Positions 9,701 through 17,424 of a stretch of DNA of 64,000 nt are shown in pieces. The notes beneath the pieces were generated by a model, which was given only the letters and a program-made list of their open reading frames with translations, searched no databases and was not told where the DNA came from. Positions within the stretch are counted from its first letter, which is position 1; the number at the start of each line of letters is the position of its first letter. The position numbers and the translations under genes are program-made. Origin of the DNA: Verrucomicrobiia bacterium (GTDB lineage: Bacteria; Verrucomicrobiota; Verrucomicrobiia; Limisphaerales; JADLHS01); assembly GCA_011525685.1 (NCBI GenBank), contig WYBW01000052.1, forward strand, positions 17,999-81,998. The letters run 5' to 3'.

Positions 9701-10220
9701 GACTTTCAATATCGTCGTGACGAACCTCGGACCGGCGACGGCGACGGGCGTCACCGTCACCAACTTCCTGCCACCGGGCGTGACCTTTGTTTCGGCCACC
9801 CCGGCCAGTTACACGGTGGCGGGCAATGTGGTGACCTTCACTAATCTGGGCACGCTGGGCAGCGGCGCTCAACTCGCCGCCAGCATTGTTGTAACCCCGA
9901 CTGTGGCCGACACCCTCACCAACACCACCGCCTGCGGGTCGGATTTGATAGATCCGTTGCGCGGCAACAACGTCGTGTCCGTGAAGTCCGTGGTGGAAGT
10001 GCCGCAGTTGACGGTCACGCGGGTTGGGAATGCCTTGGTGATAAGCTGGCCGGCGGACGCCACTGGTTTCATTTTGGAGCGCACCGCGAGTCTGACGCCG
10101 CCGGTCGTGTGGACGACAGTGACCAGTCCGCCCGCGCAAACGGCCGGGGAAGTGCGCTTCATCACCCTGCCCCTCGGGAGCGGCAATGAGTTCTTCCGTC
10201 TGAATGTGGGCGGACCCTAG
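726..10220 (+). CDS. Giant secreted delta-60 / Calx-beta / P-domain / DUF11 protein
   Basis: A 3164-residue predicted exported protein. I chose ATG 726 because it gives an N-terminus with basic residues followed by a hydrophobic stretch and an AxA-like end (GLAQPA); the frame is open upstream to 663. Domain order: a pre-peptidase C-terminal-like domain (about 850-1240), two divergent Calx-beta-like domains (1260-2490), seven delta-60 repeats (2575-3690), four Calx-beta domains (3697-5250), seven more delta-60 repeats (5270-6360), six Calx-beta domains (6373-8410), a linker module (8428-8750), a proprotein-convertase P-domain (8755-9250), two DUF11 domains (9265-9995) and a C-terminal tail (10006-10217) ending EFFRLNVGGP. 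Calx-beta domains usually bind calcium and DUF11 domains are common in surface proteins, so a surface or matrix adhesin is inferred. No catalytic domain was seen. The subtilisin-like gene follows 92 bases later. Confidence 0.88.
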   Translation: MKLSKLFMRRVRNRDLAPRWPRLAKLAGWVAGMGLAATVGLAQPANDNFANAEAISGASGTVSGDSTGATLEAGEPAHNCVNPDPGGSSVWYQWIAPADGTIIFDTVGSGFDTVMAAYTGTDVTALTVVACDDDSAGNFLSRISFSATTGTVYYIVVDGYFGSQGPVTLNWRSGETVPLEAGTFQFTRQRYFVSEYESFAAPTPPVQMFAPGPLASITRVLGSTGRMLVNYRITNAFYQQIVVTNFFGTNIYTTNFDEGTGLPTDFNIAVATNIAVTIPHLDVDGQGNFSFCLEQFANQISGTNANGLLILTNSPIDFPTNFVCLEGVSISNAPPTNIVVTELFCTNVFVTNLVPTALPFQDYIPQAGQLVFEDYQMRADIPILVFPRNPTPRLNRTIVAIIDSVIPDPLESPDIVAPQVNPARASALLHILDTDVVPNECGTNAGIIVNFTHKTIQAPEDVGEAVVYVRRSGTNGTTSGSVRYRIDWTPQGESSLNTFTLSDGSDYAIADDCILTYAQATPDYTNTSHGTLNWGANDFNLKGISIPIIDDTRVEFNEDIFITLYEPSGVEIGYINSCNLTVLFDNQLGGEQPAGAADRTHNRHDAAETSPPFNQRPGANGTVFALAVQSDDKTVVAGNFTAFNTTPRNRIARMNVNGQLDTAFNPGSGANDFISALALQSDGRIVAAGAFNSFNGTQRPRIVRLNSNGSLDNAFNPGFGANATVWAVAVQPDGKIIIGGEFTMADVFTRKYIARLNTDGTVDTTFDPGIGPNGAIYGLALQPNGAIVIGGEFTSVAGVSRPRVARLNPDGTLDPTFDPAVGADDTIYAVALQGGRVWIGGAFNNFNLISRKSIARLNANGSLDTTFDPGVGANDTVYSIVPQNDGRVLIGGIFTSYNKTRRMGFARLQANGPVDTSFLDTAYNHYAGLPKSLYNPEIEPDNFVFTSGLQSDGNVMIGGGFTRVGGGFTRSDITPRQNVARLIGGGTPGPGSISLAHDQYTADENGLTGYVTLVRENGSLGPAAAVVTGTTLPAGPGAAVENADFSFNASVYGRPLWTTTWSRPTWMLSDGLTDANNNELAVDDVRRASTLNDVFFNMIDNTNIDGNRTFTVEVSAPITADVFFLGGSPSSPAAALASPLSVDGENIPLGVAIGRAAAPMTIIDDDAPPGTITFTHADYFVSEDATNAVISVIRTNGSVGLVTVQYETSAGSAAAGADYQNRSGTLSFPGGVTSNAFLVPIINDSLVEDDETVNLRLFSVTGGGRFGLTNATLTIVDNDFPSGRLNFSVTNYSVPEGAGQATITVTRTGGSKNALSVQYASSAGTATAGVDYTNVTGTLNWDANDIAPRTFTVPIVQDVFVEGNETINLSLFNPSLTGAVGSRSNAVLTIVDDDFYGTVQFSAEAISFPENGGSATITVVRTGGSSESVTVNFTTSDVEAVAGFDYSPTNGTLAFGPGEISKTFSVRLLDNPFQDGNRRLALVLTDSSPTNTLGFPQAVFLTIVDDESNNEPAGSPDTAFFAGFNGDVFTLALQPDGKILAGGDFTFAANTPRTRIARLNYDGSVDETFMKSFSGANDTVRAMIHQTDGRTLIGGFFTQVNGVNLNSIARLNDNGSLDSLFNPGSGANGPIYALAETFAADGSRRLVAGGSFVTYNGTPRNRIARINNNGTLDFSFDVGLGADATVFAVAVFPTNSLHAGKVLIGGDFTSVNGVARSRIARLNTDGSLDLSFNPFAGPNESVRTVAIQSDGRILIGGLFTNVNGFARSRIARLNADGSVDATFNPGLGANDIVQTIAVQGDTRIILGGQFTRASGVSRNRVTRLQPDGTVDPMINFGAGANAFVAAAVIQTNDMIVLAGGFTEFDGVSRPRIVRLYGGAIAGSGSLEFTRANYPVNENATNVTVTVRRRGGTSNAPDGANITASTVTSDGTALQGLHYAGGTNALVFPQGEVFQDILIPIFDNFEINPDRVFQVALTNLLPAGVAATGDQPTATVTIINDDSAISFAAESYSVSENTGTGVAAITVIRVGSVVGDATVEFNTTTNGTATAGLDYLPVTNALVVFTNGETMKIVTIPILNDTLIEGNETITMELTNSIGAYLLSPFQATLTIVDDDFGPGRIAFASPAYTVVENAGNAIISLIRTDGSAGLVGVSYFTSNLTATAGFDYVASGGTVAFGDGETNKNIVIPILDDSFVEGNEVFLVTITNATGGATITGSNSAPVTILDNDVGITFASPVYVVNEGGGSVTLTVLRISGSNGVATVRYSTANGTALAGADFLGATNNLLTFADGETIKTITIPILEDTLVEGDEAFSVVLSNPSSGVQLLTSTATVTILDNDSGFRFAEASYFVDEYGTNALLTVIRTNPNTGIITVVFSTTNGTATAGSDFIASGGSLVFTNGESAKTIAIPIINDTQVEGPETFFVTLSSPSDGAQLLEPVTASVTIIDNDSGLRFSSANYTVTENGVEAIISVLRSGVLTNTVATSYATSDGTAVSGQDYLSVSGLLVFTNGESLKTFAVPIVDDDLEEGAETVLLTLHSPTGQVSLLNPNSAILTIVDNDGGSILPAGVLLTAESVAVNGAIDPGETVTGLFALRNLSGINTTNLVATLLPTNGVTAPSGPQNYGALADGGASASRSFTFTANGTNGAMVAATFEVQDGPINLGRVTFPFMIGSGSTVFSNVAPITIVDNNTALPYPSSISVTGLVGSISKVTVMVTNLSHGSPMDIDMLLAGPDSTSAVLMSDAGGGNFITNITLTFDDAAGASLPFNSAIGSGTYKPTNFGAADLFPVPAPPSPWGSTLSVFNGTNPNGLWSLFVVDDLTIFSGSISRGWRLAITTFGLIPSAADLSVGLTAAPDPVVVSSNLAYSVQITNHGPWAATGVTLSQALPAGATFVSATLSTGTFTTNNGAVIWSVGNLAMDAVATATIVVRPTVVGPNTSTVTLAGHEGDPNPLNNVASVTSTVSSLVADLAVGVVGSPDVLYLGVGGNLTFNIVVTNLGPATATGVTVTNFLPPGVTFVSATPASYTVAGNVVTFTNLGTLGSGAQLAASIVVTPTVADTLTNTTACGSDLIDPLRGNNVVSVKSVVEVPQLTVTRVGNALVISWPADATGFILERTASLTPPVVWTTVTSPPAQTAGEVRFITLPLGSGNEFFRLNVGGP
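3596..3637 (+). repeat. 21-bp in-frame tandem duplication in a delta-60 repeat
   Basis: Two adjacent 21-base copies (3596-3616 and 3617-3637) that differ only near their ends encode GGGFTRV followed by GGGFTRS. The duplication lengthens the last delta-60 unit of the first array by seven residues. It is a likely replication-slippage product. Confidence 0.8.
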
Positions 10221-10312
10221 CGGAGTGACCCGCGCGAGCCGGTCCGATTCGGCCTCGCGGCAAATTGTTGATTGAGCAAACAGTGAATCGTTGGATTTCG
10301 CACAAGTTGTCT

Positions 10313-13300
10313 ATGAAGATTCGGTCCCTGAGACTCCCGGGTGGTGTGGGGCGCGGTGGCGCTCTGGCGGTCATGCTGTTCGTTTTGGCTGCGGCGACGG
10401 GTTCGGCCCGGGCGGCGCTGCAGAGCAGCTATCTGGTCAGCGAGGGCAAACAATCGCACGCCGTCGAGATCGCCACGGATGAATTCTGGGTGCGCACCGG
10501 TGACCGCAGGGAGGTTCGCGCCGCGACCGGGCCTGCTGTGCTGACGAACGTGGTGGCGCAGGTCGAGTCCTTCCGCCAAGCCACCGGGCAGGAAGCGGAC
10601 CTGGTGCTTTATCCGGTGGGTCTGCCGAAGAACGAATACACGCGCCTTTACGTGACGCGCTCGATGCTGGTGCAACTGGAGTCGGGAGTTGACGCTCAGG
10701 GGATCGGCGCATTGATCAACGCGGAGAGTGTGGCGCCCGTGGCCTATGCGCCGGGGTATTGGTTGCTACGGGTGGCCAGTGGGGCGGCCGCTTTGACGGG
10801 AGCCGAATCGTTGCGCGGCCGGCCCGGAGTCAAGTACGCCGAGGCGCAGTTCGCCCGGCAGGCGCAGAAGCGGTTGATTCCCAATGACCCGCTGTTCCGC
10901 GACCAATGGCACTTGCTCAACACCGGCCAGACCTCGGGCACTCCCGGAATTGACGTGGGTGTGACTGAGGTTTGGGATACCTACCAGGGCAGCGGCGTGG
11001 TCATTGGCATCGTGGACGACGGCCTGCAACTGACGCATCCCGACTTGGCGCCCAATGTGGTGGCCGGGTTGAGTTTCGACTGGAATGGCAACGACAACGA
11101 TCCCAGCCCCAACGTGGCTTTCGATTTTCACGGCACGGCCTGCGGCGGCTGCGCGGCGGCCCGCGGCAACAACGGCATTGGATTGTCCGGCTCCGCCCCA
11201 TTGGCGGGTCTGGCCGGGCTGAGGCTGATTTCCGGGCCCAGCACGGACCAGGACATCGCCGAGAGTATCATGCACCAGTCACAAGCCATCCATGTGAAGA
11301 ACAACAGTTGGGGACCGGCGGATTTTGGCTTCATCGCAGCCGGCCCCGGACCGCTGGCGGCCGCGGCGCTGGTGGAATCCACAACCACCGGTCGTGGAGG
11401 GTTGGGAACGATTCACCTCTGGGCGGGCGGCAACGGGTTGGACAATGGCGATCATGCCAACTACGACGGCTATGCCAACTCGATCTACACCATTGGTGTC
11501 GGGGCCTGCAATGATTTCGGCCAGCAGGTCGTTTACAGCGAAAGCGGTGCGTGTCTGGTGATTGTGGCCCCGTCGCTGGATTTCCCTTCGCCTCCACGCC
11601 CCGGCATTTCAACCACCGATCTGGTCGGCGACGACGGGTATAACGGTCCGGGTGCCGTGGGCGAGTATGCGGACTTGGACTACACCCGGTTCTTCAGCGG
11701 CACATCCGCCGCTACCCCGATCGCGGCCGGGGTGGTGGCCTTGGTGCTGGAGGCGAATCCCAACCTGGGCTGGCGCGATGTGCAGGAGATTTTAATCCGT
11801 TCCGCCACGTTTGTGGACCAGCAGGATGGCGGTTGGTTTGTCAACGCCGCCGGTCTCCGGTTCAACAACAAGTACGGCGCCGGCCTGATCAACGCCAGCA
11901 ACGCCGTCGCGCTCGCGCAATCCTGGGTAAACCTCGATCCGCATACCAATGCCGCGGTGGAAGCCGCCGGTCTGAGCCTCGCCATTCCCGACAACAGCAC
12001 GGCGGGCGTCACCCACGAACTCCCCTTCCTGCGTGGCAATCTGCGGCTCGAGCACGTGACGTTGACCGTGGACATCCAGCACTCCCGGCGGGGTGATTTG
12101 GAGATCGAGTTGATTTCCCCCTCTGGCACGCGAAGCGTGGTGGCGGAACCACGCCCCGCGGACGGGACCGCCAATCTCAACGGCTGGACCTTCATGACCG
12201 TGCAGTTCTGGGGCGAAAACGCTTTTGGCACCTGGCGCGTCGTGGTGCGCGACCGGGCAGGTGGCGGCGTCGGTTCGGTCAGCCGGCTGCGGCTGGAACT
12301 TTGGGGCACGCCCAGTTCCTTCAACCTGCCCGTGCTCCTGGACAATTATTTCACCGGCGGCAACGGCAACGGCATCATTGACTTCAACGAGTGCAACAAT
12401 CTCTACCTCGTGCTCGGCAACATTTCGTCCACCCCGTCCACGCGGGTGCAGGTCAGCCTCTCGACGACCACTCCCGGCGTGGCGCTGGGCACACGGGTTT
12501 CCGATTACGCGGATTTGCAGCCCGGCACCACCGGCACGAATCTCGTGCCTTTCACGTTGAGCACCGCGCCCACGTTTGTCTGCGGCACTCCCATCACGGT
12601 CACGGCGCTGGTCAAGTCCGATCAAGGCTCCACCACCAACACCCTGCAATTTACGTCGGGCACCAATGGCCTCCCGCTGCGCTTCAACAGCACCTCGGCG
12701 GTGGCCATTCCCGACAACAACCCGCAGGGCACCAACTCGGCCATTTTCGTCACCAACATCCTCACCGCCATCCGCAAGGTGACCGTGTCGCTGCATGTGA
12801 CCCACACCTGGCTCTCCGATTTACAGCTTGAATTGATCGGTCCAGACGGCACCACGGTTCTGCTTTCCGCCAATCACGGCGGAAGCGCCGACAATTACGG
12901 CGCCAGTTGTTCGCCGGACATCTTCCGAACGACGTTCGACGACGATGCCAGCCAGGCGATCAGCGGAGCGGCACCGCCATTCGTGGGCACCTTCCGTCCA
13001 GACGCACCGCTCTCCACCTTCATCGGCAAGTCCGGCACCAACGCGAATGGCTTCTGGCGGCTGCGCGTCGTGGATCAGGCCACTTTGGACGCGGGGGTGC
13101 TGCAGTGCTGGTCGCTGTTTGTGACCGGTTCGGAATGTCTGGACGGCGGCGGCACTTGTCCCGGGGCGGACATGGCTCTGGGTTTCTCGGCGGCCCCGAA
13201 CCCGGTCTCCATTGGCAGCAATCTGGTCTATACCGTTTCGGTCACGAACCTGGGGCCGAGTGAGGCGAAGAACGTGGTCGTCAATCAGGCCCTGCCCGGC

Positions 13301-16300
13301 TCGGTGGTCTTCGTCAGCGGGTCGGCCTCGCAAGGCAGCGTGGTTTCGGCCGGCGGCACGGCCATCATCAATTTGGGCACCATGCCGTTCACCGGTGTCG
13401 CCACCGCTTCGGTGGTGGTCAGCCCCACGATTGCCGGGACGATCAGTTCCACCGCCAACCTCAGTTCCGGAGAGGCCGATCCTGATACGGCCAACAACAC
13501 CAGCGTCGTGACCTCCGTGGTCATTCCTCCGACCTCCGACCTCGCCGTCGGCCTGCTCGATTCCCCCGATCCCGCGCTCGTGGGCGCCGGCCTGACTTAC
13601 ACGGTGTCCGTGACCAATCGTGGACCTTCCGTGGCGACGGGCGTGACCGTCACGAACACACTGCCGGTCAGTGTTGCGATCAACGGGGCCACGGCTTCGC
13701 AGGGATTCACCGCCATCAGCGGAAACGTTGTGGTTTTCACGTTTGGCACCATGACCAATGGCGCGCGCACTTCCGGCACGATCAATGTCACCCCGTTTGC
13801 CGAAGGGGTGATTAACGCCACTGCGGTTGCCTCCGGCAATCAAGGAGATCCGGTGCCCGGAAACAATACCGCCACGGCTGTCACCACGGTGGGACCCGCG
13901 GCGGACCTGGTCATTGGCTTGGCTGATTTCCCGGACCCCGTGGTCGTGGGCAGCAATTGGACCTATCTCCTGACGGTCACCAACCGCGGACCCAGCCAGG
14001 CGGGCGCGGTGTTCGTGAATCACACGCTGCCGGCCGGCGTGAGCATCGTTTCCACCAATACCACCCAGGGCGTTCTCTCGCTCAGTGGCAATGTATTGGT
14101 GGGCACGCTGGGGCCGCTGCCCAACGGCGCCGGCGCGGCGATCACGGTGGTCGTCAACGCAACCAACAGCGGTAATTATGCTTCCACCGCCAACGTCAGC
14201 GGCTCCCAGGCCGATCCCAACACGGCCAATAACTCGGCCTCGGTCACGACAACGGTCGCGCCGCCCACAGTCAGCATCGTGGCGGCGGGTGCCACGTTGA
14301 CTGCCGAAAGCGGCTTGCCAGCCAACGGCACTGTGGATGTGGGTGAAACCGTGACCATGCTCCTGCGCCTGCGCAACGGCGGCAACATCAGCAACACCAA
14401 TCTCGTGGCGACGTTGCTGCCCACCGGTGGAGTGACAGCTCCCTCACCGGCGACGCCGGTGAACTATGGTGTTTTGCCGCCGGGCGGCCTGCCCGTTGCC
14501 CAGCCGTTTACATTCACGGCCAGTGGCCCGGCTGGCGGCACGGTTGTCGCGACGTTGCAACTGCAGGATGGTGCGAACAACCTCGGCACCGTGAGCTTCA
14601 GTTTTGTCCTGCCGAACGTGTGGACCTTTGCGAACACCAACCGCATTGCGATCACAGACAACCAGCCCATTCCCTGGCCCGCGGGGCCGGCTTCGCCTTA
14701 CCCCTCGACCAACCTCGTGTCGGGAGTGAGCGGTCTGGTGGGCAAAGTTTCGGTCACGCTCTCAAATTTGAACCACAGTTTCCCGGATGACCTTGATGTG
14801 CTGCTGGTGGGACCCAACGGCCAGAAGATCATCTTGATGTCCGATGCCGGCGGGGCGAACACGGTCGCCAACGCGACCGTGACTTTCGATGACGGGGCCT
14901 CGACCGCAGTTCCGGATGGCGGGCAGATTCTATCCTCCAGCTACCGGCCTGCTGATTACGAGCCGGGGGATGTCTTTGACGCGCCAGCCCCCGCCGGTCC
15001 TTACGACACCAGCCTCTCCACGTTCGCGGCGGGCGATCCGAACGGGGTCTGGTCGCTTTACATCATGGACGATTCGACGGGTGATCCCGGCAACGTGGCC
15101 AACGGCTGGCGTCTGGCGATCACGACCATCGCTCCCGTGAACCAGGTGGCCGACCTCGGCTTGGCCGCATCGGTATCCGCCACCACGGCTCTGGTGGGCG
15201 ACCATCTGGCCTATACATTCACGGTGACCAACCGGGGGCCGAACACCGCCACGGGGGTCGCGTTTACCAACCTCGTTCCAGCCGGTGCCAGCCTGCTTTC
15301 GGCCGGCGCGTCGCAGGGCACGGTGTTCACCAATGCTGGCAGCGTTTTTGTATCGCTTGGAGCGATTGATTCGGGAAGCAGCGCCTCGGTGATGGTCGGC
15401 TTGCGGCCCACCGTCCCGGGTACGCTGATCAACACCGCCACTGTTTCGGCCAGCGAAAACGATTTGAACCAGGCCAACAATACGGTCTCCGCGAGTACGG
15501 TGGTGACTTTGCCGGTGGCGGATGTCGGGTTGGGCAAGGCGGTGTCCCCCGATTCGGTGGTTCTGGGGAGCAACATCAACTTCATCATTTCGGTGACCAA
15601 CCACGGACCGCAAAATGCCTTGAATGTGGTGGTGACGGATCCCTTGCCGGCCGGCCAGGTGTTCGTCTCTGGCACCGTCAGTCGTGGCAGTGTCTTTCAC
15701 TCGTCGGGAACGGTTATCGCCAGCCTGGGTGACTTGTCGCCCGGTCAGACAGCCGAAGTGACCATCCTGTCCACGGCGACCAGCGTCGGAACCCACACCA
15801 ATTTTGTCAGCATGGCCACCGGTTCGAGTGATACGAACGCATCCAACAACACCGACTTTGCGGTGCTGACGGTGACTCTGCCGGCGCCCGGTATCGTGCC
15901 GGCCGGAGCCGTTTTGCTGTCGGAAAGCCAGTCACCGGCCAATGGCGCGGTGGACGTCGGAGAGGCAGTGACTTTGTCCCTGAGATTGGAAAACACGGGT
16001 TCCGCCGGAACGGCTAACCTGGTGGCAACTCTCCTCGCCACAGGTGGTGTGACCGCGCCGAGCGGGCCGCAGAATTATGGCGCGCTGGCGCCGGGTGCGC
16101 CCGCGGTGGCGCGCGATTATTCCTTCACGGCCACTGGCGCGAATGGCGACGTGGTGGTGGCCACTCTCCAGTTGCAGGATGGGGCGGCCGATCTCGGCAC
16201 CGTGACTTTCACTTTTGCGTTGCCGGCCACGACTTCCCTCGCCAACCCCGCGACCATCCTGATTCCAGAGCAAGGTGGCGCCACTCCTTATCCTTCCACC

Positions 16301-17326
16301 ATCCACGTTAGCGGCTTGGAAGGTCTGGTCAGCCGGGTGCAGGTGGCGCTCAATGGTCTCACCCATGGATTCCCGGATGATTTGGATGTGCTGCTCGTTG
16401 GGCCCAACAACCAGAAAGTCATGTTGATGTCCGATGCGGGGGGCGGACATGGCATCACGAATGTGTTGATCCAATTCGACGACGACGGTCCGGTGCTGCC
16501 CAACAGCAGCCCCATCGCCGCGGGTACGTATGCCCCCACCGATTACGAGCCGGGTGACGCGTTCCCGCCACCGGTGCCCGCCGGGACGCCATCGGTGCGG
16601 CTCAACACGTTGAACAGCATTGATCCGAATGGTGCATGGTCGCTTTATGTCGTGGACGACTCCACCGGCGACGGCGGCAACATCGGCGGCGGTTGGACGT
16701 TGACCCTCACGACCATCAGCCCCGTCAGCCCGGTGGCGGATCTGTCCATCGGCCTGACCGACTCGCCCGATCCCATCTACGTGGGCGGCACTGTGGTTTA
16801 CACGATTCAGGTCATGAATCACGGTCCCTTCGCCGCGACGGGGGTGACGGTCACGGATGCCTTGCCGGCCGGAGCGAGCTTCGTCTCCGCGTTCGCGTCG
16901 CAGGGCAATACCACCAACGTGGACGGGGTGGTGACCTGCAATTTGGGCGATTTGGACGTGGGTGCCGCTGCCACGGTCACCATTCGCGCGACGGCCAACG
17001 TTGGCGGCACGATGGTCAACTCCGTCAGCGTCAGCGCCGTGGAGACGGACTTGAACCCGGCAAACAATGCCGCCCAGACCACCACGGTGATCCTGGTACC
17101 GGCTCCGGCCATACTGGGCGACGTGGTCGTGACCAATGGGATCGTGCAATTCAATCTTACTGGCGAGCCGAACTTCAATTATTCGATCGAGGCCTCGACC
17201 AATCTGGTGGCATGGGTGTCCATTGGTTCCGGCACCACGGCGGCGAATGGCACATTGAAGTTCACCGACTTGAATGCTCCCGCGTTCGGTTATCGGTTCT
17301 ATCGCGCCGTGGCCTTGAATCCGTAA
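10313..17326 (+). CDS. Giant secreted subtilisin/kexin-like S8 protease with four P-domains and DUF11 repeats
   Basis: A 2337-residue predicted exported serine protease. ATG 10313 gives a signal peptide ending TGSARAA. A pro-region (to about 10900) precedes the S8 domain. The catalytic residues read as Asp235 in IVDDGL, His273 in FHGTACG, the oxyanion Asn374 in AGGNGL and Ser465 in SGTSAATP. The IVDDGL form and the following P-domain (11970-12315) point to the kexin/furin branch. Then come a linker, P-domain 2 (12691-13135), three DUF11 domains (13150-14265), a linker module plus P-domain 3 (14272-15130), two DUF11 (15142-15880), linker plus P-domain 4 (15893-16715), one DUF11 (16735-17095) and a C-terminal tail ending FYRAVALNP. 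An extracellular or surface proteolytic role is inferred. Four P-domains in one chain is more than the single copy usual for convertases. Confidence 0.92.
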   Translation: MKIRSLRLPGGVGRGGALAVMLFVLAAATGSARAALQSSYLVSEGKQSHAVEIATDEFWVRTGDRREVRAATGPAVLTNVVAQVESFRQATGQEADLVLYPVGLPKNEYTRLYVTRSMLVQLESGVDAQGIGALINAESVAPVAYAPGYWLLRVASGAAALTGAESLRGRPGVKYAEAQFARQAQKRLIPNDPLFRDQWHLLNTGQTSGTPGIDVGVTEVWDTYQGSGVVIGIVDDGLQLTHPDLAPNVVAGLSFDWNGNDNDPSPNVAFDFHGTACGGCAAARGNNGIGLSGSAPLAGLAGLRLISGPSTDQDIAESIMHQSQAIHVKNNSWGPADFGFIAAGPGPLAAAALVESTTTGRGGLGTIHLWAGGNGLDNGDHANYDGYANSIYTIGVGACNDFGQQVVYSESGACLVIVAPSLDFPSPPRPGISTTDLVGDDGYNGPGAVGEYADLDYTRFFSGTSAATPIAAGVVALVLEANPNLGWRDVQEILIRSATFVDQQDGGWFVNAAGLRFNNKYGAGLINASNAVALAQSWVNLDPHTNAAVEAAGLSLAIPDNSTAGVTHELPFLRGNLRLEHVTLTVDIQHSRRGDLEIELISPSGTRSVVAEPRPADGTANLNGWTFMTVQFWGENAFGTWRVVVRDRAGGGVGSVSRLRLELWGTPSSFNLPVLLDNYFTGGNGNGIIDFNECNNLYLVLGNISSTPSTRVQVSLSTTTPGVALGTRVSDYADLQPGTTGTNLVPFTLSTAPTFVCGTPITVTALVKSDQGSTTNTLQFTSGTNGLPLRFNSTSAVAIPDNNPQGTNSAIFVTNILTAIRKVTVSLHVTHTWLSDLQLELIGPDGTTVLLSANHGGSADNYGASCSPDIFRTTFDDDASQAISGAAPPFVGTFRPDAPLSTFIGKSGTNANGFWRLRVVDQATLDAGVLQCWSLFVTGSECLDGGGTCPGADMALGFSAAPNPVSIGSNLVYTVSVTNLGPSEAKNVVVNQALPGSVVFVSGSASQGSVVSAGGTAIINLGTMPFTGVATASVVVSPTIAGTISSTANLSSGEADPDTANNTSVVTSVVIPPTSDLAVGLLDSPDPALVGAGLTYTVSVTNRGPSVATGVTVTNTLPVSVAINGATASQGFTAISGNVVVFTFGTMTNGARTSGTINVTPFAEGVINATAVASGNQGDPVPGNNTATAVTTVGPAADLVIGLADFPDPVVVGSNWTYLLTVTNRGPSQAGAVFVNHTLPAGVSIVSTNTTQGVLSLSGNVLVGTLGPLPNGAGAAITVVVNATNSGNYASTANVSGSQADPNTANNSASVTTTVAPPTVSIVAAGATLTAESGLPANGTVDVGETVTMLLRLRNGGNISNTNLVATLLPTGGVTAPSPATPVNYGVLPPGGLPVAQPFTFTASGPAGGTVVATLQLQDGANNLGTVSFSFVLPNVWTFANTNRIAITDNQPIPWPAGPASPYPSTNLVSGVSGLVGKVSVTLSNLNHSFPDDLDVLLVGPNGQKIILMSDAGGANTVANATVTFDDGASTAVPDGGQILSSSYRPADYEPGDVFDAPAPAGPYDTSLSTFAAGDPNGVWSLYIMDDSTGDPGNVANGWRLAITTIAPVNQVADLGLAASVSATTALVGDHLAYTFTVTNRGPNTATGVAFTNLVPAGASLLSAGASQGTVFTNAGSVFVSLGAIDSGSSASVMVGLRPTVPGTLINTATVSASENDLNQANNTVSASTVVTLPVADVGLGKAVSPDSVVLGSNINFIISVTNHGPQNALNVVVTDPLPAGQVFVSGTVSRGSVFHSSGTVIASLGDLSPGQTAEVTILSTATSVGTHTNFVSMATGSSDTNASNNTDFAVLTVTLPAPGIVPAGAVLLSESQSPANGAVDVGEAVTLSLRLENTGSAGTANLVATLLATGGVTAPSGPQNYGALAPGAPAVARDYSFTATGANGDVVVATLQLQDGAADLGTVTFTFALPATTSLANPATILIPEQGGATPYPSTIHVSGLEGLVSRVQVALNGLTHGFPDDLDVLLVGPNNQKVMLMSDAGGGHGITNVLIQFDDDGPVLPNSSPIAAGTYAPTDYEPGDAFPPPVPAGTPSVRLNTLNSIDPNGAWSLYVVDDSTGDGGNIGGGWTLTLTTISPVSPVADLSIGLTDSPDPIYVGGTVVYTIQVMNHGPFAATGVTVTDALPAGASFVSAFASQGNTTNVDGVVTCNLGDLDVGAAATVTIRATANVGGTMVNSVSVSAVETDLNPANNAAQTTTVILVPAPAILGDVVVTNGIVQFNLTGEPNFNYSIEASTNLVAWVSIGSGTTAANGTLKFTDLNAPAFGYRFYRAVALNP

Positions 17327-17424
17327 ACGGACTGCACTTCTCCACGGTGCGAGCACGCCACCGCGTGTTCTCAATTGCCCTCGAGCCTTGAGGGGTTGGG
17401 GAGCACACGTCTCATTAGCCATTC

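Noticed and set aside
15932..17422. Minus-strand open frame of 496 codons opposite the S8 protease gene
   Set aside because: It is antisense to P-domain and DUF11 repeats, with no recognisable domain or sensible start region.
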